Assembly: GCA_045540055.1 (NCBI GenBank)
Contig: JAZQGO010000004.1
Span: 1-52,912 of the forward strand
Length of the DNA: 52,912 nt
Direction: 5' to 3'
DNA from: SIG565 sp045540055
GTDB taxonomy: Bacteria > Bacillota > Clostridia > Oscillospirales > Acutalibacteraceae
Shown here: piece after piece, positions 34,573 to 42,500 of the stretch
Layout: each line of letters starts with the position of its first letter
How positions within the stretch are numbered: position 1 is the stretch's first letter
Made by a program: the position numbers and the translations under genes
Notes under the pieces: model-generated
What the model was told of the DNA's origin: nothing
What the model saw: the letters and a program-made list of their open reading frames with translations, nothing else
Database searches by the model: none

Positions 34573-36138
34573 TTACTGCTCTTCGTCGGGAATAATAACG
34601 CCGTTAACCTTGTGTGTTTTTGGGTCTTTGCCGTCAATTATTGTCTCAAAATCAAGCTCCTGTCCGTAATCGTCCATATCAAGCAAAACCTCATTTTTTC
34701 TCTGTTTTTTGCCGGATGAAGCAAGCTTTACAATGTTTATGATTATTAAGACAATTATAAGCAAAACTAGAGCCAAAACCGAGCAGACAATGATTTTAGT
34801 CTGGTCATCAAGCTTTAAAAATTTATCTATTATGTTTTTGCCATCCTGTCCGACAGTACCCGTCATTTTAGATAGTGCAACAATAAAGTCGGTAGCCTTC
34901 TGAACGGTCGCCTCGCTACTATCGTAACGATAATAATTTTTCTCGCCCGACGGCGCCTCGGCATAGAATATCACATAATCGCTATAGGCTGAATCGGTAT
35001 ATTTATAAACACCTACCTCATATCCCATAACCTCGGTGTCCTTGTAGACAAAGCCTACAGGTGCCTTGGCTGCCTTTTCAGGCTCGATAATTACATATGT
35101 GTTGTCATCGGTAACAAAGAATTTATACTCTGTATACTCGTTGTCCTCACCCGTATATATAAAGTATGCGCCCACAGTATCGGCCTCGTTGGTGGCATAA
35201 ACAACGGTTCTGCCGTTTTTCTTATCAACCAATACAGGCATTTCAATTCCGTTGATAACCTGATTGCTTTGGGTAAAGCCTGCAGGGATGGTAATAAGCG
35301 AATAGTCATTGAGCAACAGCCACATTTCACCGCCAACCGAAATCTCGTATGGGTTTACCTTCGGCTCTGTATCCTCGGACGAGGTCGAGTCAGAAGATGA
35401 TGGTGAAGATGTGTCAGCCTCTCTTGTTATTTTAATTGTGTATTTCTTGGTGCTGCCGTTCTGGGCAGTAACCGTAATAACGCGTGTATTAGTTCCAACC
35501 TTAAGAGACGAGCTACCCGAAACTGACCATTTGGCCTTTGAATCGGAAAGAGTCGGTGTTACAACAACCTTTGTTGTGCTGTAGGGCACCTTAACTGTAT
35601 ATGAGGTTGTCGAAGCACTGAACGCAGGTGACAAACTACCTGCAGACAGCTTTATGCCCTTTAAGTTAGCATCTTTGGGTAGCGAGCTTTTATCGATTGC
35701 GGCTATATTATAACTTGCCGATACACTAGCAACAATAGCTAAATCTGCAGATGCAATCTCTACGTTTGAAACAGTAACATTGGCAGAACCTGCTTTCTTT
35801 ACCTTGAATTTGAAAGAGAACGCTTTAGTAGTCGATTTATTTTCAGCATCATACCAACTAATATTTATACTGCCATTATTAACCGATGTACCTGACGGAT
35901 TAGACGTACATTCAAGAATGCTGCTATCGTATTTAATGTTACCCTGTGAATCAACCGAACCTATTGCCTTATCGGTAGTAAAATTAAAGGTTACTGTTAT
36001 TGTGCTACCTACTAATGGCTTTGTATCGGATATAGCAATTGACACCTTGTTTGCGGCAGATACAGTAAATACAAACATTTGCAAAATAATGCATAGCATT
36101 GTTGCAAACGCAATCAATAACTTACCCTTCTTAAACAT
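34573..36138 (-). CDS. Membrane-anchored cohesin-domain protein
   Basis: 521 aa. A signal peptide (about 1-28) leads to a cohesin-like domain (about 30-145: PLVGSTITVTFNF, IKYDSSILECTSNP, NISWYDAENKS, FSFKFKVKKAGSANVTV), then a cadherin-like beta-sandwich (about 157-240: SAGSLSPAFSASTTSYTVKV), a Ser/Asp/Glu linker, an all-beta domain of about 180 residues, one transmembrane helix (about 447-470, LALVLLIIVLIIINIV) and a cytoplasmic tail of about 50 residues. So the cohesin faces outside and is held by a C-terminal TM helix rather than a sortase signal. It follows the dockerin gene by 10 bases with AGGAGG in the gap. The cohesin call rests on strand pattern, and the adjacent dockerin makes it much stronger. 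Confidence 0.82.
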   Translation of the reverse strand: MFKKGKLLIAFATMLCIILQMFVFTVSAANKVSIAISDTKPLVGSTITVTFNFTTDKAIGSVDSQGNIKYDSSILECTSNPSGTSVNNGSINISWYDAENKSTTKAFSFKFKVKKAGSANVTVSNVEIASADLAIVASVSASYNIAAIDKSSLPKDANLKGIKLSAGSLSPAFSASTTSYTVKVPYSTTKVVVTPTLSDSKAKWSVSGSSSLKVGTNTRVITVTAQNGSTKKYTIKITREADTSSPSSSDSTSSEDTEPKVNPYEISVGGEMWLLLNDYSLITIPAGFTQSNQVINGIEMPVLVDKKNGRTVVYATNEADTVGAYFIYTGEDNEYTEYKFFVTDDNTYVIIEPEKAAKAPVGFVYKDTEVMGYEVGVYKYTDSAYSDYVIFYAEAPSGEKNYYRYDSSEATVQKATDFIVALSKMTGTVGQDGKNIIDKFLKLDDQTKIIVCSVLALVLLIIVLIIINIVKLASSGKKQRKNEVLLDMDDYGQELDFETIIDGKDPKTHKVNGVIIPDEEQ

Positions 36139-36148
36139 AAACTTCCTC

Positions 36149-38182
36149 CTATTGTTCTATTTTCTTAATGCCCAAAATGTGACGTTGACCTGTTAAAAGG
36201 TCAACAGACGTAACCTTGCTGTCATGGTTAATATCAACTGCTTCGAGATATACTGAACTTAATTTAGCAATACCCAAAATGTGCCGTTGACCTGTTAAAA
36301 GGTCAATAGACGTAATCTTACCGTCGCCGTTTGTGTCGCCATAGATGATTACCTTATAGTACGCATGTAAAGAATTATCCATCCTATAAATATACACCTT
36401 GTCGCCTGTGGCTAAATTTCCTGAGGTCTTTTCGCTGTCAGAAGCGCCTATGATCTTAATTGCGCCGTTTTTAACGCCCAGCTTGGTTTTAAATGTGTCA
36501 ACCGATGTAGCAGGCTGAACACCTGTAATACAGTCGTCTATTTTATATGAGCCTGTGATTTCGGGAGTAATGGCCGTCGTGCCGCCGTCGGCCTCGCGGT
36601 GAACGGTCAGCTTATAGTTAGCCGTAAGCCCCGAAGACGAGGTTACCTTAATTGTAAACTCATTATTGCCTACCGCTAAATTATAGGTGCCGTTACCCGT
36701 AACGGTAGATGCTGAGTTTGACTTAATACCTGTGATATCGATACTCGCCGTTGTGTTGGGAACAATCATTCCATACTCATATGTATATCTGTCAAAGTTT
36801 TCAACCGCAACATTGCCTACAGTAATTCCCTTTAAAAATCGGTCATTATTTGTACCCGTTTGGGGCAATGTTGTTTTTTCGGGCATATCTCTGTAAACAG
36901 GAATATGAAATGAAAGCGCCTCGTCATATATATCATAATATGCCGTGCCTAAAATTGCCGCACTGTTTTTAGTGTCGACTAGGTTGGTAGCATACTGGTG
37001 TGTATATAGATCATATTTAGTGTTTTTATAAATGTTGAAGTTCTTATAAAACAGAGTGCTTTGTCCTACGGCTATATAGTTTTCTCCATAGTAAGTTGCG
37101 CCGCCCTTTATTGCCTTTTCTCGTGTGTTCCAAGGACGAGAATATGTAGTATCACCCGTGCCTGCACCCTGTGCCCACCAGAGTCCTCGCTGAACGGCGT
37201 CCATATTTAATTTTTCATCAGCATAAGCACCTATATTAAAATAATTGTAATACCCCTCATAACCGGGAACGATACCCGATATACTTGCACCACTGCTGTT
37301 TTCTTGACGTATAATTGAAGCCAAAACATAGGGGCTGACCTTTGAGCTTTGCGCCGCCTCCATCAGCACCTGCGAATAGGTCTTAGAGGTATTGTCGGGC
37401 AATGCAGAATCCATAAAGGTGCCCTTTAAAAACTTCTCAAGCGTTTCCTTATTGTCAAGCTCACTGTTATAACTCTGCGAGAAAAACATAAAAATGTGGG
37501 TTGTTGTTAAGAAGTTTCTCGGGTCAATATGGTAAGCGACCACACGGTCATCGGGCACAACCCATACACCCGAGTCGAAAGAATACCATTGGTTAATATC
37601 CCAATCATATGCGCCCTCTTCATAAGATTTCCACGATATATCGGATGTACCAGCTACGGTCTTTTTGCCTACATCCTTATATTTAGAAAGAACAGTTGAC
37701 CAGCTATCAGTTATATGGTCGGCATAGAAAACCCAATTCGGATACAGTGCGTGAAGGTTTCTTAGTGGCTTCTTATAGCTCTCAGGGAAGCCCTGCTCGG
37801 TAAGCCATGCCTCAAACTCGGCATCCTCTGCATATTCACCCTTAAGTTCAACTCGGCTTTTAATAGCATAACCTTTTTTAGAATAATCTTCACCATATCC
37901 AATCTCATACCAAGGATCGCCATCACCATCTTTAACTATGCCAAAAACCTTAATTAAGGTATTTTGTGTAAGAGTGGTTAACTTTTCGCTTGGTTTGGTT
38001 TTATCAAGTCTGCCATCGTGACCATTTAAAATATACCCGGGTTGTGAATATATATTAGCCGTAGTAGTGCTTATAATACCCGTTTGTGGATATGTAGCGG
38101 CTTGAGAAACAAAACTGAATTGCACCGCAAACACAGCAAAGCAACAAACAAGCGCCACTATTTTTTTGATAATACTCCTCAT
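36149..38182 (-). CDS. Secreted glucosaminidase with SH3-like, cadherin-like and C-terminal dockerin domains
   Basis: 677 aa from the ATG at 38182 (AAAGGAGG with 7 bases of spacing; an upstream in-frame Met lies inside that site). Signal peptide about 1-28; SH3-like domain about 30-95; a glucosaminidase-like (GH73/LytG-type) catalytic domain about 115-400 with ASIIRQENSSG holding the likely catalytic Glu; a cadherin-like beta-sandwich about 440-530; then a type I dockerin at the C-terminus with two 22-residue calcium loops, DTNGDGKITSID and DINHDSKVTSVD, each followed by LLTGQRHILGI. It should cleave the peptidoglycan glycan chain and dock to a cohesin. A consensus promoter lies just upstream. 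Confidence 0.9.
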   Translation of the reverse strand: MRSIIKKIVALVCCFAVFAVQFSFVSQAATYPQTGIISTTTANIYSQPGYILNGHDGRLDKTKPSEKLTTLTQNTLIKVFGIVKDGDGDPWYEIGYGEDYSKKGYAIKSRVELKGEYAEDAEFEAWLTEQGFPESYKKPLRNLHALYPNWVFYADHITDSWSTVLSKYKDVGKKTVAGTSDISWKSYEEGAYDWDINQWYSFDSGVWVVPDDRVVAYHIDPRNFLTTTHIFMFFSQSYNSELDNKETLEKFLKGTFMDSALPDNTSKTYSQVLMEAAQSSKVSPYVLASIIRQENSSGASISGIVPGYEGYYNYFNIGAYADEKLNMDAVQRGLWWAQGAGTGDTTYSRPWNTREKAIKGGATYYGENYIAVGQSTLFYKNFNIYKNTKYDLYTHQYATNLVDTKNSAAILGTAYYDIYDEALSFHIPVYRDMPEKTTLPQTGTNNDRFLKGITVGNVAVENFDRYTYEYGMIVPNTTASIDITGIKSNSASTVTGNGTYNLAVGNNEFTIKVTSSSGLTANYKLTVHREADGGTTAITPEITGSYKIDDCITGVQPATSVDTFKTKLGVKNGAIKIIGASDSEKTSGNLATGDKVYIYRMDNSLHAYYKVIIYGDTNGDGKITSIDLLTGQRHILGIAKLSSVYLEAVDINHDSKVTSVDLLTGQRHILGIKKIEQ

Positions 38183-38226
38183 ATTTGCTCCTCCTTTCGT
38201 CACTTGAATTTCGACATTATATCTAT

Positions 38227-38255
38227 ATTATAGTTTTTTCGTTATATTATGTCAA
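38227..38255 (-). promoter_or_regulatory. Promoter of the dockerin-cohesin operon
   Basis: On the minus strand TTGACA (38250-38255), 17 bases, TATAAT (38227-38232): a perfect sigma-A consensus, about 45 bases before the dockerin-protein start. It suggests strong constitutive transcription. Confidence 0.9.
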
Positions 38256-38278
38256 TCAAAACGGACACATTACCAACA

Positions 38279-38593
38279 TTATACAAGGTATCTGAAAAAC
38301 AGTTCAGTTAAAAAAACACCTGCACACGAGCACATAGCAACGGTCATAAGCCCCTTGCCAAAATAGGCAAGTATCAATGCCACCGCAAAGCCGACCACCG
38401 CCGACCATATATTACCCGTAGCATAAAAAACCGCAGGCACAGTCATTACCGTAAGCACCGCATACGGCAGATAATAAAGAAACGATATAATAAATCGATT
38501 TGTTATTTTCTTTTTAACGAGGACGAGCGGTAGCATACGTATAAGATACGTAACCCCCGCCATAACAAGAAGATACCATACAAAATTATTCAT
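38279..38593 (-). CDS. azlD: AzlD-family branched-chain amino acid exporter subunit
   Basis: 104 aa with four hydrophobic segments and the family phrase VTYLIRMLPLVLVKKK (about 15-30), typical of AzlD/YgaH. It overlaps the azlC stop by 8 bp. AzlCD export branched-chain amino acids (and analogues) across the membrane. The next promoter downstream (dockerin operon) begins about 24 bases after its stop, leaving no clear terminator. Confidence 0.93.
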   Translation of the reverse strand: MNNFVWYLLVMAGVTYLIRMLPLVLVKKKITNRFIISFLYYLPYAVLTVMTVPAVFYATGNIWSAVVGFAVALILAYFGKGLMTVAMCSCAGVFLTELFFRYLV

Positions 38594-39320
38594 TGGCTGT
38601 ATCCTCCTGCTTTATCGGCGCTATCAACGCAAAAAGCGCACTGGCTAAAACCGAGCATATAATAATTATAAACCCGTCACCGATATTCTTGAAAAAGGGC
38701 GTGAATTTGAAAATAAGGCTAAGCGCCACCGCACATACAACACACAATGCCGTCATTTTGCTCTCTTTAGCTTTGGGCACAACAATTGCTGTAAACATTC
38801 CGTATATGGCAACACCCAGCGAGGTTACGACCACCTCGGGTAGAAAATTGCCCGCAACGGCACCAAGCAGCGTCCCCGTACTCCAACCGAGATAGGGCAT
38901 CAGAATTAAGCCGTACATATATTTTCTGCCAAGCATTTCTTTTCTCGATGTTGCTACGGCAAACACCTCATCGGTGTTAATAAAGGCGATTAAAAATCTG
39001 TCAAGCAGTCTGACGCTTGTCCCCATTTTTTGCGATAGCGATACCGACATAAGCGCATATCTTAAATTTATTACGAGCTGTGACACGGCAAGCTCTAAAA
39101 AGGTGCCGCCCGCCGCAATAATCGGCACACCCGCCAACTGACCTGCCGAGGTCACATTGGTCATCGATATAAGCAGTGCGTGAAGCCACGAAAAGCCGAC
39201 GCCCTGATTCATAACAAAAATTCCAAAAGCAAAGGAAACCGACAGGTAACCAAGGCATATCGGCATACCATCTATAATACCCTTTTTAAAATCATTTACT
39301 TCCTGCAATTTATTCACCAT
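38586..39320 (-). CDS. azlC: AzlC-family branched-chain amino acid exporter subunit
   Basis: 244 aa with about seven to eight membrane segments; GMPICLGYLSVSFAFG (about 19-34) and TNVTSAGQLAGV (about 54-65) are AzlC/YgaZ signatures. The ATG at 39320 has no clear ribosome binding site. First gene of the azlCD pair; no AzlB-type regulator is nearby. Confidence 0.93.
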   Translation of the reverse strand: MVNKLQEVNDFKKGIIDGMPICLGYLSVSFAFGIFVMNQGVGFSWLHALLISMTNVTSAGQLAGVPIIAAGGTFLELAVSQLVINLRYALMSVSLSQKMGTSVRLLDRFLIAFINTDEVFAVATSRKEMLGRKYMYGLILMPYLGWSTGTLLGAVAGNFLPEVVVTSLGVAIYGMFTAIVVPKAKESKMTALCVVCAVALSLIFKFTPFFKNIGDGFIIIICSVLASALFALIAPIKQEDTANE

Positions 39321-39467
39321 TATTTTAAAAAACTACAAATTTACTCATGATATATGGTATCAAAATAACGCCTGTTTGTCAATAATATCATCTGCGCTAT
39401 ACATATAAAACTCCCGAAGCGCTGACTTTGAACAAAAGCGGAAAAGGCTGAATGCATTGTAATAAGT

Positions 39468-39500
39468 AAAATCCCGTTCTTGTAAGAGAACGGGATTTTT
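39468..39500 (-). terminator. Terminator of tRNA-Leu
   Basis: On the minus strand AAATCCCGTTCTC / AGAACGGGATTT-type 11 bp stem followed by a run of T lies directly after the tRNA CCA end. Confidence 0.9.
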
Positions 39501-39586
39501 GGTGCCGATGACCGGACTTGAACCGGTACGATATTGCTACCGAGGGATTTTAAGTCCCTTGTGTCTGCCTATTCCACCACATCGGC
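39500..39586 (-). tRNA. tRNA-Leu (anticodon TAA)
   Basis: The minus strand folds as a class II tRNA: acceptor GCCGATG / CATCGGC, anticodon stem AGGGA / TCCCT with loop CTTAAAA (anticodon TAA), a long variable arm (CGGTAGCAATATCG), T-arm ACCGG-TTCAAGT-CCGGT, and an encoded CCA at 39500-39502. It has its own promoter and terminator. Confidence 0.97.
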
Positions 39587-39596
39587 GTACCTTAAT

Positions 39597-39625
39597 ATAA
39601 TAAATACTTTTAGCACTTTTGTCAA
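39597..39625 (-). promoter_or_regulatory. Promoter of tRNA-Leu
   Basis: Minus-strand TTGACA (39620-39625), 17 bases, TATTAT (39597-39602), 11 bases before the mature 5' end. Confidence 0.85.
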
Positions 39626-39647
39626 GTGTTTTTTATCATATTAGGAA

Positions 39648-40469
39648 TTAATACTCCTCCAAAAAACTATGCTTTTCGCCGTTATCGGAATCGCGGTAGC
39701 CCACAATCTGCGCTAAATTTACGTTGTGCATGCTGCGAAAGACATTTTCATCCATATTAGGATTTATGGTTTTAATGTATTTAATAAGTTCTTTTGTTTC
39801 TCTGCGCTTTGATTCAAGCTCGTGCGAAGCGTCTTTTGCCGTCAACTTACAGGCGCACTGCAAAAAGTGTAAATTGTTATATTCTGCCCAAGCGATAATA
39901 TCCTTTTCCTTAACCTTGTATAAAGGTCGGATTAGCTCCATACCATCAAAATTTGTGCTATGCAGTTTTGGCAGCATTGTCTTTATTTCTGATGAATACA
40001 TCATACTCATAAGTAAAGTTTCAATAGCATCATCGAAATGGTGACCGAGGGCGATTTTGTTGCATCCCATTTCCTTCGCCTTCGAGTAAAGACAGCCACG
40101 ACGCATTCTGGCGCACAGATAGCAAGGCGCACCGCCTGCCGACTCGGTTATATCAAAAATATCACTCTCAAAAATCTCGACGGGGACGTTGAGAATTTTT
40201 GCATTTTCTTTAATAAGGGCGCGGTTTTGCTCATTATACCCCGGGTCCATAACTATAAACTCGAGCGAAAAAGGTACCTCACTATGACGGCATAATTCCT
40301 GCAAACACTTTGCCATAAGCCACGAATCCTTGCCGCCAGAAATGCAGACCGCAATTTTGTCGTTTGCTTTTATTAGCTCATATTCCTGAACACCGCCAAC
40401 AAAATTATTCCAAATCTTTTTGCGGTAGCGTTTTATTATACTGCGCTCAATTTCCTTAAATCTTTCCAT
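39648..40469 (-). CDS. ttcA: TtcA-family tRNA 2-thiocytidine synthase (PP-loop ATPase)
   Basis: 273 aa from the ATG at 40469, preceded by TTGGAG. The PP-loop SGGKDSWLMA (about 44-53), the CYLCARMRRGCLYSKA motif with the paired cysteines that hold the Fe-S cluster (about 113-118) and GHHFDDAIETLL (about 140) define the TtcA/TtuA group of tRNA thiolases. TtcA thiolates cytidine 32; TtuA makes 2-thiouridine 54, and the two are hard to separate by eye. TtuA proteins have extra zinc-finger cysteines that I do not see, which favours TtcA. Confidence 0.8.
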   Translation of the reverse strand: MERFKEIERSIIKRYRKKIWNNFVGGVQEYELIKANDKIAVCISGGKDSWLMAKCLQELCRHSEVPFSLEFIVMDPGYNEQNRALIKENAKILNVPVEIFESDIFDITESAGGAPCYLCARMRRGCLYSKAKEMGCNKIALGHHFDDAIETLLMSMMYSSEIKTMLPKLHSTNFDGMELIRPLYKVKEKDIIAWAEYNNLHFLQCACKLTAKDASHELESKRRETKELIKYIKTINPNMDENVFRSMHNVNLAQIVGYRDSDNGEKHSFLEEY

Positions 40470-40480
40470 ATATACTCCAA

Positions 40481-40523
40481 ATAAAAAGGTCGTTACATAT
40501 ATAATATATGCAACGACCTTTAT
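40481..40523 (-). terminator. Terminator after the lysine-transporter gene
   Basis: AAAGGTCGTTGCATATA / TATATGTAACGACCTTT, a long nearly perfect stem followed by TTTATTT on the minus strand, between the transporter stop and the ttcA ribosome binding site. Confidence 0.88.
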
Positions 40524-40534
40524 TTTCAAGTTAT

Positions 40535-42151
40535 TTATGCTTTTTTCGCTGTAATTGCCTTAATTACAAAGAGTGTGCCTATCGTCATAGCGAAAGAAAT
40601 TGCGAGGCAAATCCAAGCGTTACCAATGAACGGAGCAAACAAGAAGCTTACAAATGAGATGCCCGCAACCGTGAGTGCATAGGGCAACTGTGTTGACACG
40701 TGGTTAATGTGGTTGCACTGAGCACCTGCCGAGGACATAATTGTGGTATCCGAAATCGGTGAACAGTGGTCACCGCAAACCGAGCCTGCAAGACAGGCCG
40801 ACATACCGATGATACCAACAGTGCTGCCAACGGGGAAAATCGAAGTAACAATCGGGATAAGAATACCGAACGTACCCCAAGAGGTACCCGTAGCAAAGGA
40901 AATACCGCAAGCAACAAGGAATATGATGGCAGGTAGGAACTTGTCAAGACCGCCTGCGTTAGCGAGTGCTGCATTAACAAATGCATCTGAATCGAGTAAG
41001 CCTGTCATATTCTTAAGGGTGGTTGCCATTGTAAGAATTAAAATTGCGGGCACCATAGCGATAAAGCCCTTAGGTATGCACTCCATAGCCTCTTTAAAGG
41101 TAACAAGGCGACGTGCAATGAAGTAAATCATAACAAGAATGAGTGCAATAAGTCCGCCCCAAGGAAGACCAACTGTAGCATCGGTATTGGCAAACGCATC
41201 TACGAAGCCGAGTGACTTATCGTAATTTGCCGATGCGAATACCCACTCTTCGCCCATACATCTACCAACGTAGAACAAAGCGAATACACATACAGCGATA
41301 AGTATCAGTATCGGTAAAACAAGGTCGATAACCTTAGCTTTAGATGTAGCCGGTTCCTCATCATCGTTACCTGCTCTTTCACCTGATGTGAATAAATCAC
41401 CATTCATCGCATTAGCTTCGTGTAGCTTCATCGGGCCATAATCGAACTTCATTAAGGTCAAAGCAATAATGAACACAAAGGTCATAAGTGAATAGAAGTT
41501 ATAAGGAATTGCCTGAATAAAAAGTGACAAGCCCTGACCGTCGGGAGCGTAAGATGAAACTGCTGCCGCCCAAGAAGAAATGGGAGCAATCATACAAACC
41601 GGTGCCGCAGTAGCATCTATTAGGTATGCAAGTTTAGAACGTGAAATCTTAGTTTTATCGGTAACGGGACGCATAACCGCACCAACTGTAAGACAGTTGA
41701 AATAGTCATCAATAAATATAAGCACACCGAATGCAAAGGTAGCGAGTGCAGCACCAACCTTTGTTTTAACGTGCCTAGCCGCCCAGTTGCCAAATGCACG
41801 TGAGCCGCCCGCCTTATTAAGCAGGGCAACGACAACGCCGAGTAGCACGAGGAATATAAATATACCTGCTGTGCCCGAAACGGCTGAAATAAAGCCGTCG
41901 GTAGTAACCGAGTCTACCGTATGTATGGGATTAAACTTGGTTGCGAGTAAACCGCCAACCAAAATACCTACAAAAAGTGAAGAATAAACCTCTTTTGTAA
42001 GTAGCGCGAGACCGATAGCAACTACCGGTGGGAATAGTGACCATAATGTACCTACCGGATTGGTTACGTCGCCTTTGAATGCACAAAGCACGCCAAAACC
42101 AACAACGAAGGCAATTATGAGCAGCTTAGGAATAATTTTCTTTGCCTGCAT
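40535..42151 (-). CDS. lysW: NhaC-superfamily transporter, probable lysine transporter LysW
   Basis: 538 aa with about twelve to thirteen membrane segments. NhaC-type signatures: FIDDYFNCLTVGAVMRPV (about 146-163), GTSWGTFGILIPI (about 416-428), and CGDHCSPISDTTIMSSAG (about 453-470). Most homologues are annotated Na+/H+ antiporters, but the lysine riboswitch in the leader marks this one as lysine-regulated. NhaC-family lysW genes under lysine riboswitches are known predicted lysine transporters. AGGAGG precedes the ATG. Single-gene unit with its own promoter and terminator. Transport of lysine is inferred, not shown by the protein itself. Confidence 0.88.
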   Translation of the reverse strand: MQAKKIIPKLLIIAFVVGFGVLCAFKGDVTNPVGTLWSLFPPVVAIGLALLTKEVYSSLFVGILVGGLLATKFNPIHTVDSVTTDGFISAVSGTAGIFIFLVLLGVVVALLNKAGGSRAFGNWAARHVKTKVGAALATFAFGVLIFIDDYFNCLTVGAVMRPVTDKTKISRSKLAYLIDATAAPVCMIAPISSWAAAVSSYAPDGQGLSLFIQAIPYNFYSLMTFVFIIALTLMKFDYGPMKLHEANAMNGDLFTSGERAGNDDEEPATSKAKVIDLVLPILILIAVCVFALFYVGRCMGEEWVFASANYDKSLGFVDAFANTDATVGLPWGGLIALILVMIYFIARRLVTFKEAMECIPKGFIAMVPAILILTMATTLKNMTGLLDSDAFVNAALANAGGLDKFLPAIIFLVACGISFATGTSWGTFGILIPIVTSIFPVGSTVGIIGMSACLAGSVCGDHCSPISDTTIMSSAGAQCNHINHVSTQLPYALTVAGISFVSFLFAPFIGNAWICLAISFAMTIGTLFVIKAITAKKA

Positions 42152-42161
42152 TTTTAAACCT

Positions 42162-42199
42162 CCTAAAAATAAAAATCGCGGTAACGAGAAGTGTTACCG
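42162..42199 (-). terminator. Riboswitch-controlled intrinsic terminator
   Basis: Minus-strand CGGTAAC / GTTACCG stem with a seven-base loop followed by CGATTTTTATTTTT. Its 3' arm CGTTACCGCG is perfectly complementary to CGCGGTAACG inside the riboswitch (42341-42350), so the two pairings are mutually exclusive. Confidence 0.88.
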
Positions 42200-42230
42200 T
42201 GACAAAGTTTTAAAAATAAATTTGTCAAAA

Positions 42231-42387
42231 GATAGCGCTCCACGGAAAAAGTGACAGTCGATTACATATTCTGCAATAAACCAGCAATAGACCCTCGGTA
42301 AAGCATCTACCACTTCGGCGATGGCTCCTTTCACCTGTCACGTTACCGCGCACAACACAGGCTACTGATAAACACCGCAACCTCTAT
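42231..42387 (-). promoter_or_regulatory. Lysine riboswitch
   Basis: The minus strand begins GATAGAGGTTGCG, includes ATCAGTAG, GTGAAAGGAGCCATCGCCGAAG, the TGCTGG and ACTGTCAC segments, and ends GTGGAGCGCTATC, so the ends pair as P1. These match the lysine (L-box) aptamer in order and spacing. Lysine binding should allow the downstream terminator to form and switch off the transporter. Confidence 0.95.
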
Positions 42388-42404
42388 CAAATTTCTATAA
42401 AAGC

Positions 42405-42433
42405 ATATTAACACAATACGACAAATAAGTCAA
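42405..42433 (-). promoter_or_regulatory. Promoter of lysW
   Basis: Minus-strand TTGACT (42428-42433), 17 bases, TAATAT (42405-42410), about 18 bases before the riboswitch. Confidence 0.75.
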
Positions 42434-42440
42434 TAACTTT

Positions 42441-42469
42441 ATCCTAAATCCCAAATCCTAACCCCTAAA
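42441..42469. repeat. Interspersed CCTAAATCC repeat, copy 3
   Basis: ATCCTAAATCCCAAATCCTAACCCCTAAA-type units occupy the gap between lysW promoter and the hydA terminator. Same unit as in copies 1 and 2, again directly at the end of a gene or its terminator. Confidence 0.7.
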
Positions 42470-42498
42470 AAAAGGAACGCTCTCGCGTTCCTTTTTTT
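42467..42498 (-). terminator. Terminator of the hydrogenase operon
   Basis: AAAAAAAGGAACGC / GCGTTCCTTTTTTT, a perfect 14-base inverted repeat with a TCTC loop, 2 bases after the hydA stop. Confidence 0.93.
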
Positions 42499-42500
42499 AA

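Noticed and set aside
40535..42151. Plain Na+/H+ antiporter
   Set aside because: The upstream leader is a clear lysine riboswitch, so ion antiport alone is not the best reading.
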